Positions 6,242-13,276 of a DNA stretch of 16,739 nucleotides are shown piece by piece. Numbering within the stretch: the stretch's first letter is position 1; the number at the start of each line of letters is the position of its first letter. The DNA lies in assembly GCA_964482395.1 (NCBI GenBank), contig CAYZXK010000157.1:1-16739 (forward strand). The letters run 5' to 3'. The notes under the pieces are model-generated. The model had not been told where the DNA came from. It did not search any database and worked only from the letters and a program-made list of their open reading frames with translations. Position numbers and translations under genes: made by a program. This stretch comes from CAYZXK01 sp964482395 (lineage in GTDB: Bacteria > Planctomycetota > Phycisphaerae > UBA1845 > Fen-1342).

Positions 6242-8281
6242 ATGCCCGACGAGCAGCCCCAACCCCAGCGGCCACGAGGCAACGACCAAGGCGGCCCGCC
6301 TCGTCCCCCAGTGCGCATGTCCCGGGGCATGTTCAGTTGGATCATTCTCATCGGACTGGGGCTGATGTTCCTGGTCATGCTCCGCCAGGGCATGAGCAAC
6401 GCCCACAAGATCTCCATCAGCGAGTTCTGGACTCATATCCAGAACGGGGATATCCAGCGGGTGGTCATCAAGGACAACGCCATCAGCGGCGAGTTCTACC
6501 GGGCCCCGGCCAACGCTCCCGTGGATACCAAGCAATTCGAATGCGAGTACCTGGGAGTGGTCCAGAAGATCGAGGAGATCCGCAAGGAAATCGAGCTCAA
6601 GAGCCCGCGACTCGTCGAGGTCCGCAGCCAGACCAGCAACAACCTGCTGATGAACATCCTCTTCTCGGTCGTGCCCCTGCTGCTGCTGTTCGCGGTCATC
6701 TGGTTCCTGGTGGTCCGGCAACTGCGCCAGACCGGGGCCGGGGCCGGAATGCTCGGCAACTTCGGCCGCAGTCGCCACCGGATCATGTCCAAGGAGCACA
6801 CTTCGGTCACCTTCGCCGACGTGGCCGGGGTGGACGACGCCAAGGAAGAGGTCCTGGAAATCGTCGAGTTCCTGCGGAATCCCAAGCGCTTTCAGCGACT
6901 GGGCGGCCGGATTCCACGCGGGGTGCTGCTGGTCGGCGAGCCGGGCTGCGGCAAAACCCTGCTGGCCAAGGCGATCGCCGGCGAAGCGGACGTCCCCTTC
7001 TTCTCCATCAGCGGCTCGGACTTCGTCGAGATGTTCGTCGGCGTCGGAGCCTCGCGGGTCCGCGACCTGTTCCGCCAGGCCAAGGAAAACGCACCCTGCA
7101 TCGTCTTCCTGGACGAGATTGACGCGGTCGGCCGCCGGCGCGGCCTGGGCTACAACGGCGGCGGACACGACGAGCGCGAGCAAACCCTAAATGCCATCCT
7201 GGTCGAGATGGACGGATTCGACACCAACGACCAGGTGATCGTGATCGCCGCCACCAACCGGGCCGACGTGCTGGATCCGGCCCTGATCCGACCCGGACGC
7301 TTCGATCGCCAGGTCTACGTGCCCCTGCCGGACGTCAAGGGCCGCTTCGAGATCCTCAAAGTCCACGCCCAGAAGGTGAAAATCCAGCCCCCCGTCGAGT
7401 CCAAGCTGATGCGGATCGCCCGGGGCACCCCCATGTTCAGCGGTGCCGACCTGGCCGCCATCATCAATGAAGCCGCCCTCCTGGCCACGCTCGCCGGCAA
7501 GGACGCCGTCGAGCTGGAAGACCTGGAGGAGGCCCGCGACAAGGTCCGTTGGGGGCGGGCCAAGCGGAACCGGGTGATCGATGAGAAGGACCGGGTCCTG
7601 ACCGCCTATCACGAGGCCGGCCACGCCCTGGTCCAAACCCTCCTGCCGGACGCCGACCCGGTTCACAAGGTCAGCATCATTCCGCGCGGGCCTTACGGCG
7701 GCGCTACTTTCTCGCTGCCCGAGAAAGATCGCCTCACCTTCAATCGCTCCTATATCGAAGCCATGCTACGGGTGCTGTGCGCCGGGCGGATCGCCGAGGA
7801 GCTCCTGGGCCGGGACATGAACTCCGGCGCCGCGGCCGACATCCGCCAGGCCACCCAGATGGCCCGCATGATGGTCACCGAGTGGGGAATGAGCGAGCGG
7901 CTGGGATTCATTTACTGCGGCGATGAGCTGAGCACTCGGCGGCTGCCCTGGGACCTGGGGTCGGCCCGCGACATCTCCGAAAAAACCTCCCAGATCATCG
8001 ACGAGGAAGTCAAACGCATCATCGACACCGCCTTCGCCGACACCCGCCGACTGATCGAGGAGCACCGGGAGCAGCTCGAGGCGGTCGCCCAGGCCCTTCT
8101 CAAGCACGAGACCCTGAGCGGCGAAGAAGTTCGGCGGATCATGGCCGGCCAGCCGCTGGACAAGCCCACGGTCGCCGATCTGATCGCTGCCGAACAAAAT
8201 CGGCGGACCGACGCACCCCCCCTGGCCCGTCCGGTGCCCAAACCCGGGGGCGAGAGCGGCCCGCTTCCCACCCCGGCCTGA
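6242..8281 (+). CDS. ftsH: ATP-dependent zinc metalloprotease FtsH
   Basis: 679 aa; a hexameric inner-membrane AAA+ protease that extracts and degrades membrane and short-lived proteins. Order: proline-rich cytosolic tail; TM1 (about 33-47); periplasmic domain; TM2 (about 135-158); AAA+ module with Walker A GEPGCGKT (232-239, where most FtsH have GPPGTGKT), pore loop FVGVGA (265-270), Walker B IVFLDEID (287-294) and second region of homology ATNRADVLDPALIRPGRFDR; then zinc protease HEAGH (457-461) with third ligand Asp533 in GAAADIRQAT. All catalytic residues are present. ATG 6242 has AAGG 6 nt upstream; the frame is open upstream to 6020 but that part overlaps lptE. A pro-rich tail of about 25 residues ends the protein. 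In E. coli FtsH controls LPS synthesis through LpxC, which suits its place after lptE. Confidence 0.98.
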   Translation: MPDEQPQPQRPRGNDQGGPPRPPVRMSRGMFSWIILIGLGLMFLVMLRQGMSNAHKISISEFWTHIQNGDIQRVVIKDNAISGEFYRAPANAPVDTKQFECEYLGVVQKIEEIRKEIELKSPRLVEVRSQTSNNLLMNILFSVVPLLLLFAVIWFLVVRQLRQTGAGAGMLGNFGRSRHRIMSKEHTSVTFADVAGVDDAKEEVLEIVEFLRNPKRFQRLGGRIPRGVLLVGEPGCGKTLLAKAIAGEADVPFFSISGSDFVEMFVGVGASRVRDLFRQAKENAPCIVFLDEIDAVGRRRGLGYNGGGHDEREQTLNAILVEMDGFDTNDQVIVIAATNRADVLDPALIRPGRFDRQVYVPLPDVKGRFEILKVHAQKVKIQPPVESKLMRIARGTPMFSGADLAAIINEAALLATLAGKDAVELEDLEEARDKVRWGRAKRNRVIDEKDRVLTAYHEAGHALVQTLLPDADPVHKVSIIPRGPYGGATFSLPEKDRLTFNRSYIEAMLRVLCAGRIAEELLGRDMNSGAAADIRQATQMARMMVTEWGMSERLGFIYCGDELSTRRLPWDLGSARDISEKTSQIIDEEVKRIIDTAFADTRRLIEEHREQLEAVAQALLKHETLSGEEVRRIMAGQPLDKPTVADLIAAEQNRRTDAPPLARPVPKPGGESGPLPTPA

Positions 8282-8410
8282 GTTCGGCGATCCGGGCTGC
8301 CGGGGCGATAATCTCGACCGCAGGGCATCTTCCCGCACACTCGGCGCCCGCTGGCCAGGCTGATCTTCCCGGCCGGCCCGGCTGGAGAACCGCGGCGATT
8401 TGAGGTAAGA

Positions 8411-8426
8411 CGTTTCACGTGAAACG
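8411..8426. promoter_or_regulatory. parS-like ParB-binding site overlapping the purM start codon
   Basis: CGTTTCACGTGAAACG is a perfect 16-bp palindrome. Its central 14 bases are identical to the B. subtilis-type parS consensus TGTTTCACGTGAAACA; only the outermost pair differs, symmetrically (C/G for T/A). A 14-base match is expected by chance about 6 in 100,000 times in a window this size, assuming equal base frequencies. The purM GTG start (8419-8421) is part of the central CACGTG. ParB nucleates here to organise and segregate the chromosome origin region in most bacteria. Confidence 0.82.
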
Positions 8427-9504
8427 CGATGAATCTGAGCTTCGCAAGGCTCGCCTGACTTATCGTCAGGCCGGCGTCGATCTGGAGGCCGCCGATCGCC
8501 TGGAGGACCTTATCGGGCCGCTGGTACGCCGCACCTACAGCCCACGCGTCTTGCCCAGCCATGGAGCTTTCGCCGGAATGTTCCGGCTGGACTATGAAGA
8601 CCGCCTGCTGGCCCGCAACTATCGCGAGCCGGTGCTGGTGGGCTGCACCGACGGGGTGGGGAGCAAAGTGCTGGTGGCGGTCCGGGCCGGACGTTACGAC
8701 ACCATCGGCATCGACCTGGTGGCGATGAACGTCAACGATCTGCTCTGCTGCGGGGCCGAACCGCTATTTTTCCTGGACTACATCGCCCTCCACAAACTCC
8801 AGCCCGAGCTGGTGGCCCAGATCCTGGCCGGCGTGGTCCGCGGCTGCGAAGAGGCCGGCTGTGCCCTGCTGGGAGGCGAAACCGCGGAAATGCCAGACCT
8901 CTATCGCCGCCGGCATTTCGATCTGGCGGGCTTCGCGGTCGGCGTGGTGGAACGCGGGCGACTGATCCGACCCGAGAACGTCCGCCCCGGGGACCACCTG
9001 GTCGGTCTGCTCTCCAGCGGCTTGCACTCCAACGGGTACGCCCTGGCCCGCAGGCTGCTCCTGAACAACCCGCGGCTCGCGGCCGACCAGGCCCGGCGCA
9101 GTCTTGGCGAACCGGTCCTGGAAGCCCTGCTTCGACCCACCCGAATCTACGTCCGTCCGGTGCTGGACACCCTTCGGCACTACCCGCAGCGATTGTTCAT
9201 CACCGGGATGGCCCATATCACCGGCGGCGGGCTGCCCGGCAACCTGCCACGTCTGCTTCCGCCCGACTGCGACGCGGTCGTTCGACGCGGCTCCTGGCCG
9301 ATTCCGCCCATCTTCGGCTTATTGGAACACCTGGGAGTTGCCGAGGAAGAGATGTACCGGGTGTTCAACATGGGAATCGGGTATGTGCTGGCGGTGCGGC
9401 CCAAGTCGGTCAATGCCGTAGTGCGGCGGCTGAACCGGGGGGGCACGCCGGCGACAGTGATCGGCAGCGTCCGAAGGGGCCGCGGCCGAGTGGAGATCGC
9501 GTGA
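8419..9504 (+). CDS. purM: Phosphoribosylformylglycinamidine cyclo-ligase (AIR synthetase)
   Basis: 361 aa. PurM converts FGAM plus ATP to aminoimidazole ribotide, the fifth step of cytoplasmic purine synthesis. Diagnostic motifs: LTYRQAGVD (13-21), GCTDGVGSK (75-83), VAMNVNDLLCCGAEPLFFLDY near 101-121, LLGGETAEMPDLY (150-162), SGLHSNGYALAR (200-211), HITGGGLPGNLPR (266-278) and FNMGIGYV (316-323). The length is normal for the family. The start must be GTG 8419: an in-frame TGA at 8401 lies just upstream and no other ATG/GTG/TTG precedes LTYRQ. GAGG lies 13 nt upstream, rather far. The start sits inside the parS-like palindrome, so ParB binding could interfere with its expression. The next gene's ATG follows the TGA directly. 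Confidence 0.97.
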   Translation: MKRDESELRKARLTYRQAGVDLEAADRLEDLIGPLVRRTYSPRVLPSHGAFAGMFRLDYEDRLLARNYREPVLVGCTDGVGSKVLVAVRAGRYDTIGIDLVAMNVNDLLCCGAEPLFFLDYIALHKLQPELVAQILAGVVRGCEEAGCALLGGETAEMPDLYRRRHFDLAGFAVGVVERGRLIRPENVRPGDHLVGLLSSGLHSNGYALARRLLLNNPRLAADQARRSLGEPVLEALLRPTRIYVRPVLDTLRHYPQRLFITGMAHITGGGLPGNLPRLLPPDCDAVVRRGSWPIPPIFGLLEHLGVAEEEMYRVFNMGIGYVLAVRPKSVNAVVRRLNRGGTPATVIGSVRRGRGRVEIA

Positions 9505-10491
9505 ATGTTCGCTCCGGCTGCAACCCGATCAGCGGTCCAACTGGGCGGGCGGCTCATGTTGGCTTTAGGGATACTCGGCCTATGGGCCGGCTGTGCCGCC
9601 CAACCGCGACGCGCTCCAACCGTGTTCCAGTCCGAGCCCTGGACCTTCGGCGGCGCTGCGGGCTACAAGCTCACCACCGCCCATTACGAGGTTTACACGA
9701 CTCTCAAAGACCAGGTTCTGGTCGAAGCCCTGCCCGACTTCGTGGAAGCGGCGTACGAGAACTACACCCGGCTGGTCCCGCCCAACCGCAATCCGCAGCA
9801 GCGGATGAAAGTCTACCTGTTCGTCTCCCGGCCCCAATGGGAGGCCTTCACCCGCCGATTCGTCGGGCGACGGGCGGATGTGTTCTTGCGGGTCCACCAC
9901 GGCGGGTACTCGGACCGCGGGGTGTCGGTCATCGAATACGTGGCCCATGAAATCACCTTCCCGCTCCTGGCCCATGAGGGATTCCATCAGTATCTGTACC
10001 ACCATGTGGGCTCGAAAATCCCGGCCTGGCTCAACGAAGGGCTGGCGACCTGCTGCGAGGGTCAGCGGTGGGACGCTTACGGCATCCGGGAGTTCGACCC
10101 CTGGTACAACCCCGGCCGGCTGAATCACCTGGCGGCCGGGCTGGCCGCCGGGCGATTGCACCCGCTGGGGAAACTGCTGGCGATCGACGCCGGCCAGGTG
10201 ATCGAAGACACCGGCCAGTCGGTCGCCAGTTACTACGCCCAGGTCTGGGCCCTGATCCTGTTTTTGCGTGAAGGGGCCGGAGGCAAGTATGCTCCGGGCT
10301 TCCAGCGACTGCTCAACGCCCTGAATCAGGCGAATATCGAGCAGTATGCGAAGGCCGCCCATATCTGGTCGGACCGGCCGAGCTTCAACTTCGGCGAAGA
10401 CCTGTTTCGCAGCTTCATCAGCGATGATCTGGAGACCGTGGAACGAGAGTACCTGGACTTCATTCGCCAGCGGCTGGTCGAGCCAAAGTGA
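9505..10491 (+). CDS. Lipoprotein-type HEXXH metallopeptidase (gluzincin/peptidase MA-like; DUF1570-like)
   Basis: 328 aa. The N-terminal signal (about residues 11-29) ends in a lipobox-like WAGC with Cys30, so it is probably an envelope lipoprotein; Trp at -3 is unusual. The core has HEGFH (157-161) followed 16 residues later by NEGLA, where Glu178 fits the third zinc ligand of gluzincins (HEXXH...E). Two more histidines (HH 166-167) lie between. The N-terminal half contains a beta-rich HYEVYTTL...MKVYLFVSRPQWEAF region typical of planctomycete peptidase-MA/DUF1570-type proteins. Substrate unknown. ATG 9505 abuts the purM TGA (TGAATG), so it is likely co-translated with purM, although no functional link is obvious. 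The enzyme class is inferred from the motif; the exact family is less certain. Confidence 0.75.
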   Translation: MFAPAATRSAVQLGGRLMLALGILGLWAGCAAQPRRAPTVFQSEPWTFGGAAGYKLTTAHYEVYTTLKDQVLVEALPDFVEAAYENYTRLVPPNRNPQQRMKVYLFVSRPQWEAFTRRFVGRRADVFLRVHHGGYSDRGVSVIEYVAHEITFPLLAHEGFHQYLYHHVGSKIPAWLNEGLATCCEGQRWDAYGIREFDPWYNPGRLNHLAAGLAAGRLHPLGKLLAIDAGQVIEDTGQSVASYYAQVWALILFLREGAGGKYAPGFQRLLNALNQANIEQYAKAAHIWSDRPSFNFGEDLFRSFISDDLETVEREYLDFIRQRLVEPK

Positions 10492-10515
10492 CCAGCCCCT
10501 AGAGGAGAAAAACCG

Positions 10516-10860
10516 ATGTCGCAAGCCCCGGGGCTGATCTCATTTGACGATTTTCTCAAACTCGACCTGCGGGTGGGCACGGTGATCCAGGCCGAAGCCC
10601 ATCCCAACGCCGACAAGCTGCTGGTCCTCCAGGTCGATCTGGGCAGCGAGCAGCGACAGCTTGTGGCTGGCCTGCGCGGGTACTACGAGCCCGGGGCCCT
10701 GGTCGGAAAGCAGATCATCGTGGCCGTCAACCTGGCTCCCCGGATGATGCGGGGCGTGGAAAGCCGGGGCATGCTGCTGGCGGCCACCAGCGAGGACCGC
10801 TCCCAGGTGATCCTGCTGACCACCGAGCGCCCCATCGCTCCCGGCTCCCGCGTCTCTTAG
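10516..10860 (+). CDS. Stand-alone tRNA-binding domain protein (methionyl-tRNA synthetase C-terminal type)
   Basis: 114 aa, a single OB-fold EMAP-II/Trbp111-type domain. Typical sequence: ISFDDFLKLDLRVGTVIQAE, HPNADKLLVLQVDLG, QLVAGLRGYYEPGALVGK and NLAPRMMRGVESRGMLLAA. This matches the C-terminal dimerisation/tRNA-binding domain of MetRS more closely than CsaA. Such free-standing domains (Trbp111, Aquifex MetRS beta) bind the tRNA elbow and may assist a MetRS that lacks the appendage. A strong AGAGGAG ribosome site lies 8-9 nt before the ATG, unlike most genes here. It is 24 bp after the metallopeptidase and probably last in the purM transcript. The MetRS gene itself is not in the window. 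Confidence 0.9.
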   Translation: MSQAPGLISFDDFLKLDLRVGTVIQAEAHPNADKLLVLQVDLGSEQRQLVAGLRGYYEPGALVGKQIIVAVNLAPRMMRGVESRGMLLAATSEDRSQVILLTTERPIAPGSRVS

Positions 10861-10875
10861 CAGCGGTTTGAAAGA

Positions 10876-10948
10876 AGTCCAGCGCCGGACCTCCGAGTGC
10901 GGCGTTTGGGGTCGCCGGCATGGTCGCGCTGGACTGGGAGGTCCGGGG
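10876..10948. repeat. Dispersed palindromic repeat, copy 2 (between convergent genes)
   Basis: Starts 15 nt after the stop of the tRNA-binding gene and ends about 20 nt before the antiporter stop. CCGGACCTCC (10885-10894) pairs perfectly with GGAGGTCCGG (10937-10946), and the stem continues inward through AGTGCGGCG / CGCTGGACT with G-G mismatches. AGTCCAGCGC (10876-10885) can alternatively pair with GCGCTGGACT (10926-10935), so two competing folds exist. It shares about 26 identical bases, then GGGTCGCC, with copy 3. It could serve as a bidirectional terminator, but there is no T-run. Confidence 0.75.
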
Positions 10949-10969
10949 CCACGGTGTCTGAACGGACGG

Positions 10970-13015
10970 TTAAGGGGCGGGCTGGGGGCCCGAGTCGTGA
11001 TCCTCGGCGACTGCCGGGGGACCCAGCACGGCCTTGGCATGGTCCAGTTGCCGATGGGTGCCAACCAGGACCAGCACGTCCCCTTCCTCCAGGCGGAAAT
11101 CCGGGGACGGATTGGCAATCGGGGTCCCGCGGCGGGTGATCGCCACGATCGTCACGCCGGTGCGGCTGCGAAGCCGGGTCTGGCCGATGGTCTGGCCGCA
11201 GGCGGGGCTGTCGGCGGTGAGCATGAAGGTCTGGGTGACCGCGGCCTGCAAGACCTGTAGCCACTCGGTTCGCAGGTCGCGGTCGGTCGGCCGACCGCGG
11301 AGCATACTGTATTGTCCGGCTCGCACCAGGGTGACCTGCTGCTCGATCACATTGTTTGGAACCGCGAATTCGCGTAGCACGTGGGCGAAGATTTCGATCG
11401 AAGTCTCAAACTCCTCGGGTATCACCTGCCGGGCGCCGAGGCGATACAAGGTTTGCAGGTCGGCCACGTAGCGGGTACGCGCCAGGATGTACAGGTCCGG
11501 CCTGGCGCGGTGAGCCTGGGCGACAATCCGCCGCGTGGCATCCCGGTCCGCGATCGAAACCACCAGGGCTCGAGCGGTGGCCAGTCCGGCCCGGAGCAGG
11601 ATCGACATGCGGGCCGCGTCGCCGACGATTACCTCGGCTCGGTCCTCGCGGGCCAGGCGGGCATTGGCCCGGTTGAACTCGACCACGATGAACGGGATGC
11701 GCGTGGCCAGGAGGACCCGAGCCAGGTTCCGCCCGTTTACGCCGTAGCCGACGATGATGACGTGGCTGACAGCCTCCGTGGGCTGGGCGGCGAGCGCGAT
11801 GCTTTCGCGGGCCGGCGGTTGGCCGAGGGTTTCCAGCCAGCGGCTGACCGCGGCGCCGACCGGTGCGGCGGCCGGCAGCAGCAGTGCTCCCACAAGCATG
11901 GTTCCCACCGTCCAGATGACGAAGACCGACACGAAATCGCCGGTGATCATCTGGAATCGGGCGGCTTCCTTGGTCAGCACGTAGCCGAATTCGCTGATGG
12001 TTGACAGGCCCACGCCGGCGGTCAGCGCCAGTCGGAGGGGCCAGCCGGCCAGTCTGATCGCGGCGAAAGCCAGGCCGGCCTTGAGCAGGACGGTCGCACC
12101 GACCGCGAGGGTCAGGGCCAGAGGGTAGCGGGCGAACACCTCCAGGTCGGTCAGCATGCCGATGGAGACGAAGAACAGGGCGTTGAAGGTGTCCCGAAAG
12201 GGCGTGATTTCCGCCCGCAACTGGTGAGCCAGGTCGCTCTGGGCCAGCAGCAGTCCGGCGATGAACGCGCCCAAAGGCCAGGACCAGTCCGCCAGGCTGG
12301 CCAGCCAGGCCCCGACACAGGCGGTCACGATCGCGAACAGGGTCATCAGCTCCTGTCCACCAAAACGGAACACCAGACTGACCACGCCCGGCATGACCAA
12401 GCGTGCGATCAGGCTGACTGCGATCAGTCCGCCCAGGGCCAGCCCGATCTTGAGCAGGTAAAGGGTCCAATGCCCCGGCGGACCGCTGGCTACTCCGAGC
12501 AAGGGCAGCAGAATCAGCGCCAGGATGACGGCCATGTCCTGGAGCAACAGGATTCCGGTGATCACCGCTCCGGCCGGGGTGTCGATCTGATCCCGGTCAC
12601 TGAGGTGCTTGAGGACGATGGCGGTGCTGCTGAGCGAGACGGCCAGGCCGGCCAGCCACGCCCCGGTCCATTCCAGGTCGAGCAGGTAGCGCACCGCCAG
12701 CCCGGTCGCCAGTCCGGTCAGGGCCATTTGCACGAGGGTTGCCGCCAGCAGACGCGGGCCCGTCCGCAAGAGGGGTCCGGGTCCCATCTCCAGCCCGACC
12801 GTGAACAGCAGCACGACCAATCCCAGCTCGGCAAAGAACTGCACCTGGTCCCGCCCGTAATCAGCACTGATCAGCCCCAGCCCGGAGGGCCCCAGGGTCA
12901 CTCCGGCCAGCAAGAACCCCAGGACGGTGGGGGCCCGAAGGGCGCGCATCATCCAGGCGGCGACCAGTGCGGCCCCGAACACGACCACGATCACGGTCAG
13001 CGGGGTGGCGGCCAC
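10970..13015 (-). CDS. CPA2-family monovalent cation/proton antiporter with RCK (TrkA-N/TrkA-C) domains (KefB/YbaL-like)
   Basis: About 681 aa. Residues about 8-395 form a multi-span Na+/H+-exchanger domain: PTVLGFLLAGVTLGPSGLGL near the start, SLSSTAIVLKHL near 127-138, the KefC-type QDMAV motif with Asp160, and FFVSIGM later. A Rossmann RCK-N domain follows with HVIIVGYGVNG (GxGxxG at 423-428) and an acidic VVEF (Glu446) for nucleotide binding, then an RCK-C domain (about 605-665, CGQTIGQ...RLEEGDVLVLVG). It exchanges K+ or Na+ for H+ at the inner membrane, gated through the RCK part. GTG 13015 is chosen because GAGG lies 5 nt upstream and the first helix then starts near residue 8, as in relatives; the frame is open to 13204. 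Short C-terminal proline/acidic tail. Confidence 0.93.
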   Translation of the reverse strand: MAATPLTVIVVVFGAALVAAWMMRALRAPTVLGFLLAGVTLGPSGLGLISADYGRDQVQFFAELGLVVLLFTVGLEMGPGPLLRTGPRLLAATLVQMALTGLATGLAVRYLLDLEWTGAWLAGLAVSLSSTAIVLKHLSDRDQIDTPAGAVITGILLLQDMAVILALILLPLLGVASGPPGHWTLYLLKIGLALGGLIAVSLIARLVMPGVVSLVFRFGGQELMTLFAIVTACVGAWLASLADWSWPLGAFIAGLLLAQSDLAHQLRAEITPFRDTFNALFFVSIGMLTDLEVFARYPLALTLAVGATVLLKAGLAFAAIRLAGWPLRLALTAGVGLSTISEFGYVLTKEAARFQMITGDFVSVFVIWTVGTMLVGALLLPAAAPVGAAVSRWLETLGQPPARESIALAAQPTEAVSHVIIVGYGVNGRNLARVLLATRIPFIVVEFNRANARLAREDRAEVIVGDAARMSILLRAGLATARALVVSIADRDATRRIVAQAHRARPDLYILARTRYVADLQTLYRLGARQVIPEEFETSIEIFAHVLREFAVPNNVIEQQVTLVRAGQYSMLRGRPTDRDLRTEWLQVLQAAVTQTFMLTADSPACGQTIGQTRLRSRTGVTIVAITRRGTPIANPSPDFRLEEGDVLVLVGTHRQLDHAKAVLGPPAVAEDHDSGPQPAP

Positions 13016-13150
13016 AAACGCCTCGTCGGGCCGGCAGAGTCGGCCCGCTGCCTGTATGCCTTCAATCTTTTCAGGGCCGCGGCCGGCCCAGTGCACCATC
13101 CCGGGACGCATAGTTCGGCGCGCCGGACGCCGGCCACGGACCATCAGCCG

Positions 13151-13179
13151 TTGGAGGAACCGGGCGATTGTCGTATGAT
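13151..13179 (+). promoter_or_regulatory. Sigma70-like promoter for the dockerin-tailed nuclease gene
   Basis: TTGGAG (13151-13156), 17-nt spacer, TATGAT (13174-13179) on the plus strand, about 100 nt before the ATG at 13277. Nothing else in the 13016-13276 gap looks as promoter-like on this strand. Prediction only. Confidence 0.45.
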
Positions 13180-13227
13180 AAGCATGCCGGGCCGCGCCGG
13201 TCACGATCCGGCGTCCGGCAGGGCCTG

Positions 13228-13233
13228 ATTATA
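13228..13233 (-). promoter_or_regulatory. Possible -10 element (TATAAT) facing the antiporter gene
   Basis: A perfect TATAAT on the minus strand lies in the loop and arm of a small inverted repeat, GGCCT-6 nt-AGGCC (13222-13237). A good -35 is lacking: TTGCCC (13255-13260) is 21 nt away. If used, the antiporter mRNA would carry a leader of about 200 nt. Confidence 0.25.
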
Positions 13234-13276
13234 GGCCAAGCATACATGCGGTTCGGGCAAACGGAGAGCAGGCAAG

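Noticed and set aside
8282..8418. GATAAT (8307-8312) as a purM promoter
   Set aside because: No -35 hexamer at a sensible distance; purM may be read from upstream or from an unseen promoter.
11406..13228. Long frames overlapping the antiporter (minus 11406-12470, plus 12224-13228)
   Set aside because: Both are shadow frames of a well-supported transporter and show no domain or ribosome site.
13222..13237. GGCCT-6 nt-AGGCC as an operator
   Set aside because: A five-base arm is too short to call in GC-rich DNA; kept only as context for the TATAAT hexamer.
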